Shown: in pieces, positions 44,151 through 57,309 of the stretch
Numbering within the stretch: position 1 is the first letter of the stretch
How the letters are laid out: each line of letters begins with the position of its first letter
DNA from: Hanleya hanleyi
Taxonomy: Eukaryota > Mollusca > Polyplacophora > Lepidopleurida > Hanleyidae
Assembly: GCA_036873755.1 (NCBI GenBank)
Contig: JAVTVY010056984.1
Coordinates: 62,001 to 126,000 of the forward strand
Length of the DNA stretch: 64,000 nucleotides
Reading direction: 5' to 3'
Notes under the pieces: model-generated
Seen by the model: the letters and a program-made list of their open reading frames with translations, nothing else
Databases searched by the model: none
What the model was told of the DNA's origin: nothing
Made by a program: the position numbers and the translations under genes

Positions 44151-45930
44151 TCAATGATGCCGGCAAGACATTAGGATGTTCCCAAAATATCAAATTCGTA
44201 TAGCTGATCAGTTTTCTTAATCCATATGATTTTATTTTAAAGTCATTATCTAGAGAATGATGTATCTCAAGTCAGATTGGGACTATATGAACACCAGGAG
44301 GATCTTGAAAAAATGAAGTAAATGTGTGCATACCGCCCCTAGCCCCGATTAAGCGGAACTAGACAAGTACGAAACGTAATGCTATGCCATAGGTCTTGCA
44401 CGCTACGCTGGTAGTTTGCTATAAGCATGCGATATGTATTCCCAAGTTTGCAGATGGAGGCGCTGTTTTTAAGTTTCCGCAATAACGTTTTGGAAACACG
44501 GTCATTAAAATTAAATGGACTACTGTTCCAATTTCAGATGATATGTCTGTACTGTAAACTTCTCCCTGGATGCCTAGCGCGGGTGGTTGTTGAATGTCCG
44601 GTGGGCATGGGTTCCTGTTGCTTCAATGAATTTTGCTGATAAACAACAGGAACATGATAAGGAGATGTCTAGCACTGCAATATCACTTGTCTTTATTGCA
44701 CCATGTAAGCGTCCTGTCTGTCTTGTGTACTGTAATATTGTTTCTTTTTTGGGTGGATGAAGGGTGTCTGGTTCCATTTTGCTACAAGGATTTCTTCTTT
44801 GAAGCAGCATGAACGCAACTTTTCTGGGTTGTGCTTAGTTGGTTCATCGCGATATGACCGAAATAATGTTGAAAGCGATGTTAAACCCTATTCACTCCCT
44901 CGCTCACTCCTAGTCCCAAGCGCTCATCAGAGACATTGCATTTTTCTATACTAAAAATTAAGTCTTAGAGGACGCCACACTCCCATGACCCATCTTGTTT
45001 GGAGACGCACTAAGTTGCCACGAATGCCCTTTTCCAAGGGCCACCCTAGGTCCAAGATCAACACCCAGTCCAAGATCACATCCCTCATTTCCATCACCCA
45101 ACTGCTCGCCCAAAATACTGGAAGATTTGCGGTCTATATACTACTCTATTCCAAGTACACACAATATAGTTTCTATAAATGTAGCTTTGTTTTCAGATAT
45201 CTTTTCTGTTATCAAAATGCGAGTATACAGAGATTGTAATCACAATACAGTATACAGAAATAAATGAAACAAAGTGAATGATAGTAAATGTAGGTTTACT
45301 TCAATATTTAGAAAAGACAACTTAATATCACAACTCAAAATATTTCAACGATTATTTCAGATGCGGAAATGGCAGTTTGAGCAATACGTTTTCATTGGGA
45401 CGGACATGATGTGTAACTCCATGGAACAAATTACAAAAATGGAGTACTACATCAAATAAAATGTTGTCTCAAATAATTAACTTAAAGGCTGTTGTATGGA
45501 TAATATCAAACAGTAAATATAACATTGCACATCTATTCATAGACAAATGAAACAACTTAGCCTCACAAAAATAAACCACTCAAATGTTATCTCTGGTACT
45601 TGCCTTGTTATATAGTTCAGTCTGCAATAAATTTTAGTCCAAGGGACAACCAAGGAATACTGTACATGAGGTGAGTAGTACTGTTTCACATTTAGTATAT
45701 CACTAATACCAGTTCAAAATAGCAAATAGATGAAGATTCCAGAATAATGGAAAATCACATGTATTCTATACTAAGGAAAACTAGGTAAAAACGTCAACAC
45801 AAACAGTACAAATGATTCTGACAAATCCTAAGCAAATTTGGCTTATGGATGACAATGCAGTCTACAGAACTCAGTCAGCATGGCAGAAAAAAGGGCATCT
45901 GTTTCTTCTACAGTGTACAATACCGGGTAG
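44151..45930. other. No gene recognised
   Basis: Includes the SINE-like tail at 44,848-44,915; otherwise short frames only. Confidence 0.4.
44848..44915 (+). mobile_element. SINE-like tail
   Basis: CGCGATATGACCGAAATAAT...GTTAAACCC followed by CACTCCCTCGCTCACTC, a form I remember as the 3' part of common gastropod (abalone-type) SINEs. From memory; truncated. Confidence 0.45.
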
Positions 45931-47515
45931 TTAAGGCCTTTTTTTTTTATTGATTGGTTTACGGATCCGCCGACCTTCATTTCGCCAAAAGTGAAATAAA
46001 AATAAAATTGGATTTTCGATTTTTTTTTTATTTCTGTCTTATCCGCCGATGTGTCACATTTGCTGACCTCTCTGTCGGAAGAATAAAAACATAAAATTCG
46101 CAATATTGGTCTCATTTTAATACTTGCTGTGCGTAAAACATCTTATATAAATTCTTCACGCTCGAGTTCGCACGAGTTCAACACTCTGCAGACATCTTGG
46201 TCTTGGAGGCGGGTTACTTCCCTTGGTTACAGTGGTGGTGGTTTCCGACTTCCATGTTACCTTCGGCTGTAGTTCGGGGACCAGACATGACATCATACCG
46301 ACGGTCACGGATACGTAAAGGGGAACAACTTTGCTGACATACCGGTAGAGGGCGGAGTGCAAAGGGGGTCAGATTTATCCTGCAGCCATACGACGCTACG
46401 AATATATACATTTTGATACATTTGTATTAGGACGTTCTCTTGTGACGTTTGTTATTTGGACCGCCAACAATGGTATCGCGAGTGGCGTCATCACAATATG
46501 GATTGTTGCAACGTCATAGCGAATGATCGACGTCACAGAAGAACATACCAGATTCTTCAATTCATTTGGACTAGAAATATATATCTTACATCATACAACA
46601 AAAGCGCCTCGTGTGTCTGTCAATATGTTAGGATAGTCACTCTGCAGTACATCAGTTTTAATTTCATTTTGACCGCCCATTTATCGAACTGGAAACCGTT
46701 TTGCGTCAATTTCCTTTGATCCACCATGTTAACAATCTTCGATCTGACCCCCAAGCAGTCACGCCCTCTGCCGAGATGCTGGTAAAGTTGCTTCCCTTTG
46801 TACATCCGTGACCGTCGGTATTTCAACGGCGCAGTGTTTGAAGCCAAGATGGCGGGTTCGGCCTCGCGGTGGTTTTCACGGACTCAGACAGGACGCGACC
46901 GTCCTTTTCAAGGGCTTGGTCGGTCCAGTAACTGCTGGGACGGTGGGGGACTTGGTCTTGAAGGAGATCAGTGACAACTGACGACATATCTGCCGGCCTG
47001 TCTGTCCAAAATAACAGCAGGAAACATGACTTGTCCTGTCAACACCCCTATTGAAGTGTTGGTTGAAGGAAACGTCCGTCATTGATCTTTTGGTAAATGT
47101 CTTGTAATTATTACAATCCAGTATTCTTGTATCCAGTAACTGCTGGGACGGTGGGGGACTTGGTCTTGAAGGAGATCAGTGACAACTGACGACATATCTG
47201 CCGGCCTGTCTGTCCAAAATAACAGCAGGAAACATGACTTGTCCTGTCAACACCCCTATTGAAGTGTTGGTTGAAGGAAACGTCCGTCATTGATCTTTTG
47301 GTAAATGTCTTGTAATTATTACACTGGCTATTACCTGGATTTGACATATCATTTTTTTTTTTTTATCGCCCTCTCGTGTCTAAGAAGTTTGTCAGAAAGT
47401 AAAAATAAATAAAGTGTGGAGGCTTGATTTTATTTTTATTTTTTTTCCATCCTCCATCTGGACATTTTTGCCAGAAAAATCCGTAAACCAATTAATAAAA
47501 CAAAAAGGCCTAAGG
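45931..47515. mobile_element. 1.6-kb imperfect foldback element
   Basis: Ends are inverted copies around AGGCCTTTTT, ATTGGTTTACGGAT and ATAAAAATAAAAT (45,933-46,015 against 47,420-47,512). A second inverted pair lies inside (46,296-46,380 against 46,741-46,826, sharing ATACCGACGGTCACGGAT). The centre of about 350 bp is unpaired. The right arm is lengthened by a 208-bp direct duplication. No transposase frame is seen. Confidence 0.65.
46925..47323. repeat. 208-bp spaced direct duplication
   Basis: 46,925-47,115 and 47,133-47,323 are almost identical (CCAGTAACTGCTGGGACGG to TTGTAATTATTACA). Both give the same minus-strand reading (FNQHFNRGVDRTSHVSC...), which could be a duplicated exon but has no recognised family. 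Confidence 0.85.
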
Positions 47516-49308
47516 GCATTCAACCCCAAAAGGGATCACCGGATACACAGTCATTATAGAAACTTCCATACTGTATTCTTGATGTTATTTCGTATTATGT
47601 GTGATTAAGTAAAAAACAAACTTCTTCATTCAGGTGACCAAAAGTTATAACCTCAAACAATCTGAACAATTCAGTACCAGTATTAAATTACATTAAATTT
47701 CAACTGAGTGGCAATATTTTCAGTACTGGTAATCTTTTTACATCTTCTTAGACAACGAAAAAGTTAGCATGACAATTATTTTTGGAAATCATAACAAAAT
47801 CGTGCCAATGGTCTCATACCCTGATGACGTATTATATATCTCTGTCGCGTGATGAATTGTATTTCCATTCATCTGTATGACACATGAACAATCATCCAGA
47901 AATCTAACATGGATTGTGTAACACGAAACCAATTAATTTGTCATTGTTAACCAAAGTACATGGCCCGCAAGGCGTGAAGGCCTATATGTAACCAGATACA
48001 CCAAATTAAAGCTTGCTCTTCAGACTGTGCCAGCTTAGCTCAGGGACCTCGTGCTGGCAATTAAGTTGATGTCATGTTACACTAAGGAGGTGACCGGCTA
48101 ATTGAATTGCACAAGGATGCTCACCTGTCATTTAATTGACATGGATGTTGGGGGCCTGCATTGCATCAAGGGATAGAAGTGGTATTTTATTGTCATGGAT
48201 GTAGGGGGCCTACGTCATCAGGCTTCAAGACCATAGGAAGCATGATTATACAATGTTCATGGCTGGACGGATGTCTAATAATACACATGTACAAAATGGG
48301 TCTATGATTACATAAACAAGAAAATAATTTCTTCAAGTTTTACAACATCTTCAAATAGCACCAGCGCAGTGTTTGACAAACTGTCTGAATTATCCTGAGA
48401 AGTACGATTCTCCTGTATGATCACAGCACTAATTTTGCACAATTCTTTCAACATGTGAGCAGGTTTCATCTTTGAAAGTTACACAGTCCCTTCACAGGTG
48501 CCTGTAAATGTTAATGATCACACTGCAAGAGAATGAACAGGGATTCAATTCTTGGCATTTTCCCAGTTAATGGAACTTCAATTGGTGGTGAAACACTGTA
48601 ATCCAACAAAAAATAAACAGCACTGGCATACAAAACAACAAAAGTAACAAATTAAAACATCAGCAATTTTTGTCATCATTATTCAGTCAAGTTCAACTGC
48701 TCTCAAGGTTAATCAGAGATAAAGTCAGGGAATGAACACTATTCATCAGTGCCACCTTGTCAAGCCATCACTAGTATTCTAGCTCTCGAGCCTTCCAGTT
48801 CATATCAGTATGCCATGATCACGGACTCCGAACAACTCAGAGAGTCCCTATATCCCCTATGAATGAATCGACAGAGTTACCAGAAATTATTTTGATTTTG
48901 GGTTGGGAGTTCACAATGTCAATCATGTTTATAGCTTTCCTAGTTGAGCAGAACTACTTCATTTTATTCTCCTTGGTTCCCAAGCTTCTTTGGTTGCGAG
49001 TTCAGAAGGTTTCCAGCTTTTGCTGGTAGCCATCTTTGGTTGGGGATCCGAATGTTGCTAGATTTCCCACAAATAGCTAAAAGACCAAGTTTCTCTCGTA
49101 CTGGAACATCTTTGGTTAGGGATCTTTGTTGCTAGATTTCCTGTGTCACCAGATGGGCATACATTCATATAGCAGTAAACTTTTCTGGTTACGTCTAGAA
49201 TGTCTGTGATAATCTCATGTGACTGCTAAAAAGAGTAACATATTTTGAAATAACAGTACAGCCTATCTTGGTTCCCATGATAATAAGAATGGAAAATTCG
49301 TCCTCTCA
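47516..49308. other. Intergenic, includes 3' UTR of the PC-esterase gene
   Basis: No coding region seen. The 3' UTR of the minus-strand gene ending at 49,309 must lie here. Confidence 0.5.
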
Positions 49309-50233
49309 TCACCAGAAGTGCTGATTTCTGTTCCTGAACTGCTGATGATCCTGGGGTGACCTATGCATATGTTGGACCTGTACCACAGGACTGAACTGGA
49401 CATTCATCTGAGGCGACTGTTGGAAGTAGGCGAATCTGGTCATAGAACGGTCATGCAGAGCTTGCTGTTCAAACCCATTCCACAGGCCACTGTTGTTGAA
49501 GCATGGGGACTGGGCCATCATAGGCGAACTTCCTCCATGAAAAGGCGAGACAGGACCACAGTCAAAACTCGAGTGGTGCACTGGTCCACCGTACCGCTCC
49601 ATCGGATCTACCATAGCAGGAAGGTTGATATCTGGATGACGTATCGGACTGGCGAAGTCAAATTGTACATTATTGTTACCCGGATTTGTGTTGGTTGATG
49701 AAACTATCCGCCGCTTATCCGCCTTGCGTCGTTTTGCAGTGATCTTAGGCCTCCGTATTTTCAGATCCTCGTTATCTCTGTTGTTATTGTTGGACTTATC
49801 ATCATCAGTTTCAATCTCTGTTGGGTGTTTGGCGATGTAATCTTCCACGTTTCCTGGTAACTCTTGCCCCATGGCATCAGCTATGTGTGTCAGCAAGAGG
49901 TTGGTGATGCGCCGGTGAGCATTCATGTCCCAGTGAATGCCATCTCCAGCACGGCGGTGTAACTGATGACGCAGGTAGTAATGTATGTCCAGTACATCGA
50001 ACTTGGCCCTGATCATGACCTTCTGGGAATAGAGGTTAGCCTGTAGGATGTCTAACCGCAGCGTGTTCGTCATGAATTCGATTTCAGGAACAAGGAATCC
50101 TCCCTTAGCCTCTTTGGATATGGGCAGTGTGGTGTTCCATATTATCAGGCAATCCTCGTGTAGACTGGCCTTCAGCTTGTCAGCTAATTTCCCAAGATTC
50201 TTCTTATAGCTCTTCACACTATCTCTGCCATAC
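49309..50233 (-). CDS. PCED1: PCED1 exon 4 (last)
   Basis: Acceptor TATCTCCAG; completes the Arg codon, then YGRDSVKSYKKNLG..., the DGIHWD block and the C-terminal tail to the stop at 49,309. Confidence 0.92.
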
Positions 50234-53200
50234 CTGGAGATAATGTAGAATTAATCTACAAGGCACAAATTGTGCTAAAGTCTACAATGTTCAATGAAAA
50301 TTTCCAGCAAACTCTGATTTAAAGAAAATGAACCACACTCAATGTCAATGAGTGAAAAATAATGTTGTAATGTACTCTAACTGGATTCTGTAATTTTGAA
50401 AGGAGGCATCAACATGAAGTTTCGGCAGAGTTCATACATCTTTTCTCATCTGCGATTACAGAACTTCGGTTTGACCATGTGGCTAAATAGATAATGTTTT
50501 GTGAGTAAGTATGCATGAGCAATTTTCAAGCACTATTTTCAAGGATTTCCAGGGAATGTCAAATTATTCAAACCAAATTCAGGCAAGGCTTTTGTGAGAG
50601 ACCTCCCATTGAAAAGGTAATATCCTGGGCAAAAGACTGACAATACAACTCGCAGCAGGTCCTGGGTCAATTATATTATACACCAAATCATACACTAAAT
50701 CGTTGCCCAAGTTCAAGTATTTTCAAGGTATTCCAGCACTCATCTGTGAAAAACATTTCTGATCCACCAGAAGAGGTTAGAACAATGGAATATGGCAGTA
50801 CAAGTTTACCTGGTAATGTCCCACAGACACGAGTTGATGATAAAGATGTCTGGTTGGAGCTTCTTCTTGATGTCATCCAGAATTTTCTCCACATAGGCAT
50901 TGTAGCAGCGCGTAATGAAGATAAACTTGACCAGGTGATAGTCTGTGTGGTATTCACGCACCTCCCTATAACCCGGACCATTGTTCATAGCCTCATATTT
51001 GCCGCCCTCAATAAGTTGGTCAGTCAAACATGTAAGCTCTCCCTGGAAAATAAGCCAAATATTCCTGTAATCTTAAACTCGCCATTTAGCCGAAAAAGCC
51101 ATAGGAGTAATAAACTCAGAAAAAGTGTGATGGTAATATGATTTCCATAGACAAGATGATCTCCAGACACCAGAGACCCTTTCCTGAGAAATTGTCTATA
51201 TGGGCTTTATCCCGTGTATACATGGTATATGGATGCATCTGAGGTCATCGGATTCTCAGGAGTCCTGTTTCACAACAACTTTTTAAGTTTAGGCATAAAA
51301 AGGCCAAATTAACTGTGAAGTCATCACAGTTACAGTCTCTCTCGATAACCATACCATCGGTGTCATCTGTCCTCATCTTGTAACAGGACGTGTTCTGTAC
51401 ACTCACCTGGTAACAAAATGTGTTCCATAATCAACTTGTTATATGGTGTTCTATTCTCCTCTTGTAACTGGATGACGGTCTTGTACCAAAACATGCTCAA
51501 TATCCAACTTGCAACAGGACATTTTATACCTACATTGTAACAAGATATCTACTATACTCACCTCGTAACAGGATAGGCTCAATACTAACAGTATGTGCTC
51601 TACAACAATCTTATAACATGTACTCCATAGAAACCTTGGATTAGGGTATACACACTTCATAAAATGTGTTCTATTCTACCTCATCACAGGATGTGCTCAT
51701 AGTCATCTTGTAACAGGATGTGCTCTGCAGTCTACCCACCTTGTAACAGGATGTGCTCTGCAGTCTACCCACCTTGTAACAGGATGTGCTCTGCAGTCTA
51801 CCCACCTTGTAACAGGATGCTCTATACCCACCTCGTAACAGGATGTGCTTTGCAGTCCACCCACCTTGTAACAGGATGTGCTCTGCAGTCTACCCACCTT
51901 GTAACAGGATGTGCTCTGCAGTCTACCCACCTTGTAACAGGATGCTCTATACCCACCTTGTAACAGGATGTGCTTTGCAGTCCACCCACCTTGTAACAGG
52001 ATGTGCTTTGCAGTCCACCCACCTTGTAACAGGATGTGCTCTGCAGTCTACCCACCTTGTAACAGGATGTGCTCTGCAGTCTACCCACCTTGTAACAGGA
52101 TGTGCTCTACAGTCTACCCACCTTGTAACAGGATGTGCTCTGCAGTCTACCCACCTTGTAACAGGATGCTCTATACCCACCTTGTAACAGGATGTGCTTT
52201 GCAGTCCACCCACCTTGTAACAGGATGTGCTTTGCAGTCCACCCACCTTGTAACAGGATGTGCTCTGCAGTCTACCCACCTTGTAACAGGATGCTCTATA
52301 CCCACCTCGTAACAGGATGTGCTCTATACCCAACTTGTGCCCATTATAGGATGTATATATAACCAACTCATAACAGGGTGTACTCTGTACTCCCTTGTAA
52401 CAGGAAATGCTCTTTTTCCACCTTGTAACAGAGGGTTCTATACTCATTTTCTAAATGTGTTTCATATTCACCTCATAACAGGCTGTGCTTTACACCCAGC
52501 TTGTAACAGGATGTGCTCTACACCCATCTTTTAACAGGATGAGCACTTTTTTTCATCTTGAAAGTGTTCTATACTCAGTTTCTAATGTGTTCCATACTCA
52601 CCGCATAACAAGATGTGCTCTACACCTAACTTTTAACAACTTGAATACGTAAAACTTTGTTTGATCGTCACTATATAGCTGAAATATTGCTGAACGGGAC
52701 GTTAAACCTTAATTATCTCTCTCGGGATGTGCTCTATATCCATCTTGAAAGATTGTTCTATACTTAATTTCTAATGTCACGATGTGTTCCACACTCTCCT
52801 CATAACAGGATGTGCTCCACACCCACCTTTTAACACGATGCGCCCTGTACTCACTTTTTAACAGGATCCTGTAACATGTGCCCCACACCCACCTTAGAAC
52901 AGGATGTGCTTCGCAATCAACTTTCAACAAGATGTGTTCTACATACACCTTATAACATGTGTTCTTTTTCTTCTTTAAATCAGGACGTGTTCATAGCCTG
53001 CTATAAGGTTGTGTTCCCACTTTGTAGCAGGATGTGCTCTATACTCGTATCAGGATGTGTTATATTCTATCTTGTAACATTATTTGTTCTATAGATATCC
53101 ATCTTGTAATCTGTTCTATAGCCTCCTTGTATCAGGATGTGATCTATATCCACCTTGTAACCTGATGTGTTCTATATCTACCTATTAACTATTACCTATT

Positions 53201-54732
53201 ATTCTTTTTTACCTTTATCGACCCCGGTGTGGAAGATGCCTTCACTCTTCTTTTTTGACCTATTAACTGTTACATGTGTTTCATACTCCCCTTGAATCCG
53301 GACAGACGGATGTGCTTTGTGCCCACCCTGTAATAGGAAGTATTATATAACCATCTCATAACAGGATGTGCTCTGTACACACACTGTAACATGGTTTGTG
53401 CACCACCCACCATCACAAAGTATGTACCAACCTTGCTGCGAAGTTGTGCGTCTGTCATATATTTGTTCTGCCGAAGTAAACACACAAGGTCTTTGTACAC
53501 AGATCTCTGCACTGTAATGACAGAAAAACACAATGTTCACAGTAATGTGCAAGACATTTTATTGATATTCACAGTGACTATAACACAACATTTCAGCAAA
53601 TATCTACTGTGAGCAATAATATAGTACGATAAACTGAACCATGCGAAGTGCTGAGAACCCCTCAACCTTGGGAATATCTAACAAAGAGGCCTGGTCAAGG
53701 ATGGGGGGGGGGGATTTTCTTTAATGCCACATTCAAGGTTATTTCACTCATATTTCACTTGCCAGTTTGAATGGTGGAGTAAGCCAGAGTAACCAGAGAG
53801 AACCACTGCCTCCCCCGTCAGCCTGGTCAAGGAACTGATATAGCCAAGTAGAAATATCAATAACACCAATGTGGAATAGGAACTGGAATGTGACCTGATC
53901 AAGTGTAAGATCATGAATTATTCAAGCCCAATCACACTCCGAGAGTGATATCGTGTTCATTAATGTTTACTCCATTTGCCTAGTATTAATTTAATTGACA
54001 AGAGCAATGTCCAGGGAAAGCCGGGGAGACACCCTTTTTTGATTTTTCGGGGGACATTTTGTATGTAAAGTGCAGTATTCAGTGCTTCAGAATATGGGAA
54101 CCCATACCTTTTCAATTTTTTTTTTTAAAAGGTGCCAAAATGGCCCTGAATGCGATCATGTTGACACAGAAAAAAATAGTTGTGATCATCTTCAAAAAGG
54201 AACTGGTGGCCCTACAACAAATGTTTGGGTTGACGGAGTCAATAGATTTCTGGTTTGAGACCATGTACAGGTGTTGTCCAGTATCGATTTGGTCAGTACC
54301 AGGTATGGGCATATTCATACTTAACTATATATATATTAATGAAAAATTGATGAGTGATGGACCCACTTCAACCCAGTAACATGGCAAAGTGACCCTAAAA
54401 GGGGTCAATCCGAGTCAATTCACTATAAATGCTCCAACTTAGAGCATCCGTCTGTCACTTACATTCACACAAGTTCAACAGGTCTATCTGATCACAGAGC
54501 TGGCAATACTCAAATGAACATATTTGGTCGAGTTTTAAATAGATTTGTATCACTCAGATCTTCATAAACATCTTCACACATGATACCGTATTTTCATGAT
54601 CAATTTTATTATTATCAGTGTAGCTTGATTAGTTCATTTATTTTGGTAAAGCTTACCAGAGTCTCCCATGATGACAATGTACTTGTTTTCAAGCAGTTTA
54701 CAGGCATCATGTGACCGAAAGATATCCGACAT
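49309..54732 (-). CDS. PCED1: PC-esterase domain protein 1 (PCED1/FAM113-like), four exons
   Basis: Coding exons: 54,732-54,657; 53,511-53,432; 51,042-50,810; 50,233-49,309. All introns have GT-AG ends, phases fit, and the joined length is 1,314 bases (437 aa plus stop). The protein begins MSDIFRSHDACKLLENK and has the GDS nucleophile block at 23-25 (split from VQRSVYKDLV by intron 1), N122 in INSCLWD, and a DGIHWD block with D227 and H230, the serine-esterase triad pattern of the SGNH/GDSL PC-esterases. A Lys-rich stretch near 300 and a Gln/Met/His/Pro-rich tail follow. The length is close to human PCED1A. The substrate of this family is not established; acyl-ester hydrolysis is the predicted activity. 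No signal peptide is seen. Confidence 0.92.
50810..51042 (-). CDS. PCED1: PCED1 exon 3
   Basis: Acceptor TTTTCCAG; encodes GELTCLTDQLIEGGKYE through NSCLWDIT; donor GTAAAC, leaving two bases of an Arg codon. Confidence 0.9.
51390..53190. repeat. 33-bp minisatellite expanded in PCED1 intron 2
   Basis: The core 51,700-52,320 has clean 33-bp units (TGTGCTCTGCAGTCTACCCA then CCTTGTAACAGGA), broken every three to six units by a shorter 25-bp variant (GATGCTCTATACCCACC), giving a higher-order pattern. Degenerate copies (TTGTAACAGGATGTGTTC-like) extend to 51,390 and 53,190. Thirty-three is a multiple of three, so 11-residue repeats stay open in several frames; they are intronic and not genes. Confidence 0.9.
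52645..52713 (+). mobile_element. SINE-like tail
   Basis: GTCACTATATAGCTGAAATA...GACGTTAAACCTTAA resembles the 3' part of common gastropod SINEs as I remember them. It sits within the degenerate minisatellite. Confidence 0.5.
53432..53511 (-). CDS. PCED1: PCED1 exon 2
   Basis: Acceptor TCATTACAG at 53,512; encodes VQRSVYKDLVCLLRQNK and on to RSK; donor GTTGGT. Confidence 0.88.
54657..54732 (-). CDS. PCED1: PCED1 exon 1
   Basis: Start ATG at 54,732; ends after the GDS codons plus one base, with donor GTAAGC. Confidence 0.88.
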
Positions 54733-57309
54733 GATGCCGCCTCAAAAGAAGGTCCTTTGGAAAAGAGAAACAGAAAGAACTTCAGCAAGTTTCCCAACAA
54801 ACCAAAAAATGTAATGACCCATAATTATATTTTTTTCAATTTTTTCATATTGGTACAAATGCGTGTGGGGTCGGGGGAGTCTTACTGGAGATTACAACAG
54901 GGGTTGAATGCATCAAAGGATTCCGTGGAATTTTGGGCAAAAATAGAACACAACTACATGTATCTGATACAAATCTTCCCAAAATGTTCTGAAATTGGAG
55001 GGGTGAGGGAGTACCCCTAGTACCCCCATAAAGGGAAGAACATGTACAGTTATTTTCGAGACATATGGAATAATGATATTAATTAAAGAAATAAAATAAC
55101 CCTTCAGTTGCATATCCATATTCAGCTTTTCCATTTTCTAGGATGGTAATGTTTCTGATCTGTTGAGGCCAAACCCAACAAGAATTCAGCATGTCGGTCA
55201 TGTAAGACGAAGTGACGTGAACTTGCTGAATTTCCAACAATGGGGAATGGGCAAGTGATCGGCCACTTTTCCGTATGTTGAACATGTCAACTCACATTGT
55301 AAAGGGGTATCTTGTCTGACATGACCTATATCCCAAGAATTCACAGGTTCCTTTCAAATTAATCTACATGTACCCTATATCTTCTAATTATTCAGATGGC
55401 AAACCTCGACTTCAAGCATCTGCAGTGCAGAGAGAAATTCTAACACGAATTCTACAAGTTATACTGGCTAGCTAACTTTTCAGTCTTGGCATAAATAACA
55501 TATCCATACCACAATATTTAGCTTCACTTAACAAAGATGGGTTTTCTTTGCTTCTAAGTCTAGAAATGCTGTTCAAAAAATTAGAAGAAATAGGGTAGTT
55601 TCTTATTCAGCTTTAGTTAGTACAGGCCTTCTAGGTTGAATAAACATGCAAATTTTGTCTTTGAAATGCACCACAGATACTCAGTACCGGTACCAATCAT
55701 GATATAGAGAACAGCCAGGCTACCTATCCCTTGTCCACATTTGATTTCCATTGTCCATATTATGCGGTGATCATTTACATATAAATCACTACTAAGTATA
55801 CACAGAATTTTGCCATAGACACATGTATACTGCGAAAACAGGTAAGAATTAATGGTTTGTGCAGTTGAAAGCCACAAAAGCTGGTGTTGTTGGTTTTAAT
55901 TGAAGCTTCCCTCCCCCGTCCTCCCCCCCCCCCCCAACCACCAAAAAAAACGGACAACTTGCATATATCAGGCCTCAATTTCCCACTCGCCCGGTAGACC
56001 GTGGCTGGTGAAACAAGCACCGGGCTGGTGAATTATTTACCTTCAGTAGCCCAAATGGCTGGTGAAAAATTCAGACTAGTTATTTTTGTTTTAACAATTT
56101 GTGTGACCTGAAGTTCAATGTATTCGCCGATTTTATATTGCGGGGTGCCATTTGGCGATAATGGGTGTGATAACGACGTCTCAATTTATGACAATAAAAA
56201 ATGGAAGTGCGTATTTGAAAACGAGAGTGGGCGAATCTGCCAAATAAACGCCCGAAGCGTTCAGAGAAAGAAAAATCAGAGAGAAATCAACTATATGAGA
56301 AGAACAAACGACAACGGAAATTTCGGTCACAATGGCAAAGCAATCACAAGTGGCTAGCATAAATTTGACGGAAATGCTAAGGTTATGCAATGTACCTGGC
56401 ATGACGTCAAAAGAACCCAGTAATCCTAGGCTGAATTTTACCAACCCAGTACATAGCCAAGGAGCGGTAATTTTAAAGTCATAAAATGTGTGTCCTGCTG
56501 AGACAAATTACTCTGAGAGTGGTCAAGTGTCAATAAACTGATAACTTGATACCCTGTTGGCTGGCTGGCTGCCTGTATGAATACAAGTGTTGAACAGATG
56601 TCAAGCAACTCCATACCCAATTACCCCCAACTAGATATATCAGTGCAAGATGACCATATGTAGTTTACTCAAAGCTCACACAGATCTTTCCCCATACTGC
56701 CTTCTAACAAATGTCGCCAAATTCCCTCTTTGAATCATCAAAGCATATGTATAATTACTGTGTTACCTGTATTGTAGGACTTTATGAAGTACAATTAAGG
56801 GTCTAACTTATGCAGTCAAAAAATTAGAAACTGGTGTGAAATATAAATGCTGCACATTTTGATATATGATCTATCTATATGTATGTACGAACCGAGTTCG
56901 CTAATTTAGAGGCATTTTTATTCACATCAAGTCAATGGTGTTATCAAGAGAATCTCATTATCGTGTTGTTTAAGCCAGTTAATGAGCCGTGTTGTGGTCA
57001 AGTTGTGGATATTTTAGCAACGAAAAACTGACCACACTCATTGGTCAATATAGTTGTATTTACGCACAGCTCGCCCTTATCAAAGACGAATACATTATAT
57101 TTGTCTTCCGAATGTAATATTGTTTTGTGGTAGTTTTGTGGTCATAATGGATTGTGAATACAATGTTCTGATTTGTTCTCATGTTAGGCATTTGGGATTC
57201 ATTGTATTCGGAATGTCTTCGAACACCGATTGTATTCCGACTGTGTGTATATGCGCCGAAATATTTAAATTAGATTTGTATTCGAAGGTTTTTTAGCGGT
57301 TGAACCACA
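54733..57309. other. Intergenic region between divergent genes
   Basis: No gene recognised. Holds the 5' flanks of the minus-strand PCED1 gene and the plus-strand BRCT gene, plus a C-run near 55,925. No TATA box is obvious; frames under 100 codons look random. Confidence 0.5.

Noticed and set aside
51700..52320. CRISPR-like regular repeats
   Set aside because: Units are contiguous with no unique spacers and lie in a eukaryotic intron.
51703..52447. 11-residue repeat proteins (MCSAVYPPCNR-type) on both strands
   Set aside because: They fall in the intronic 33-bp minisatellite of PCED1.
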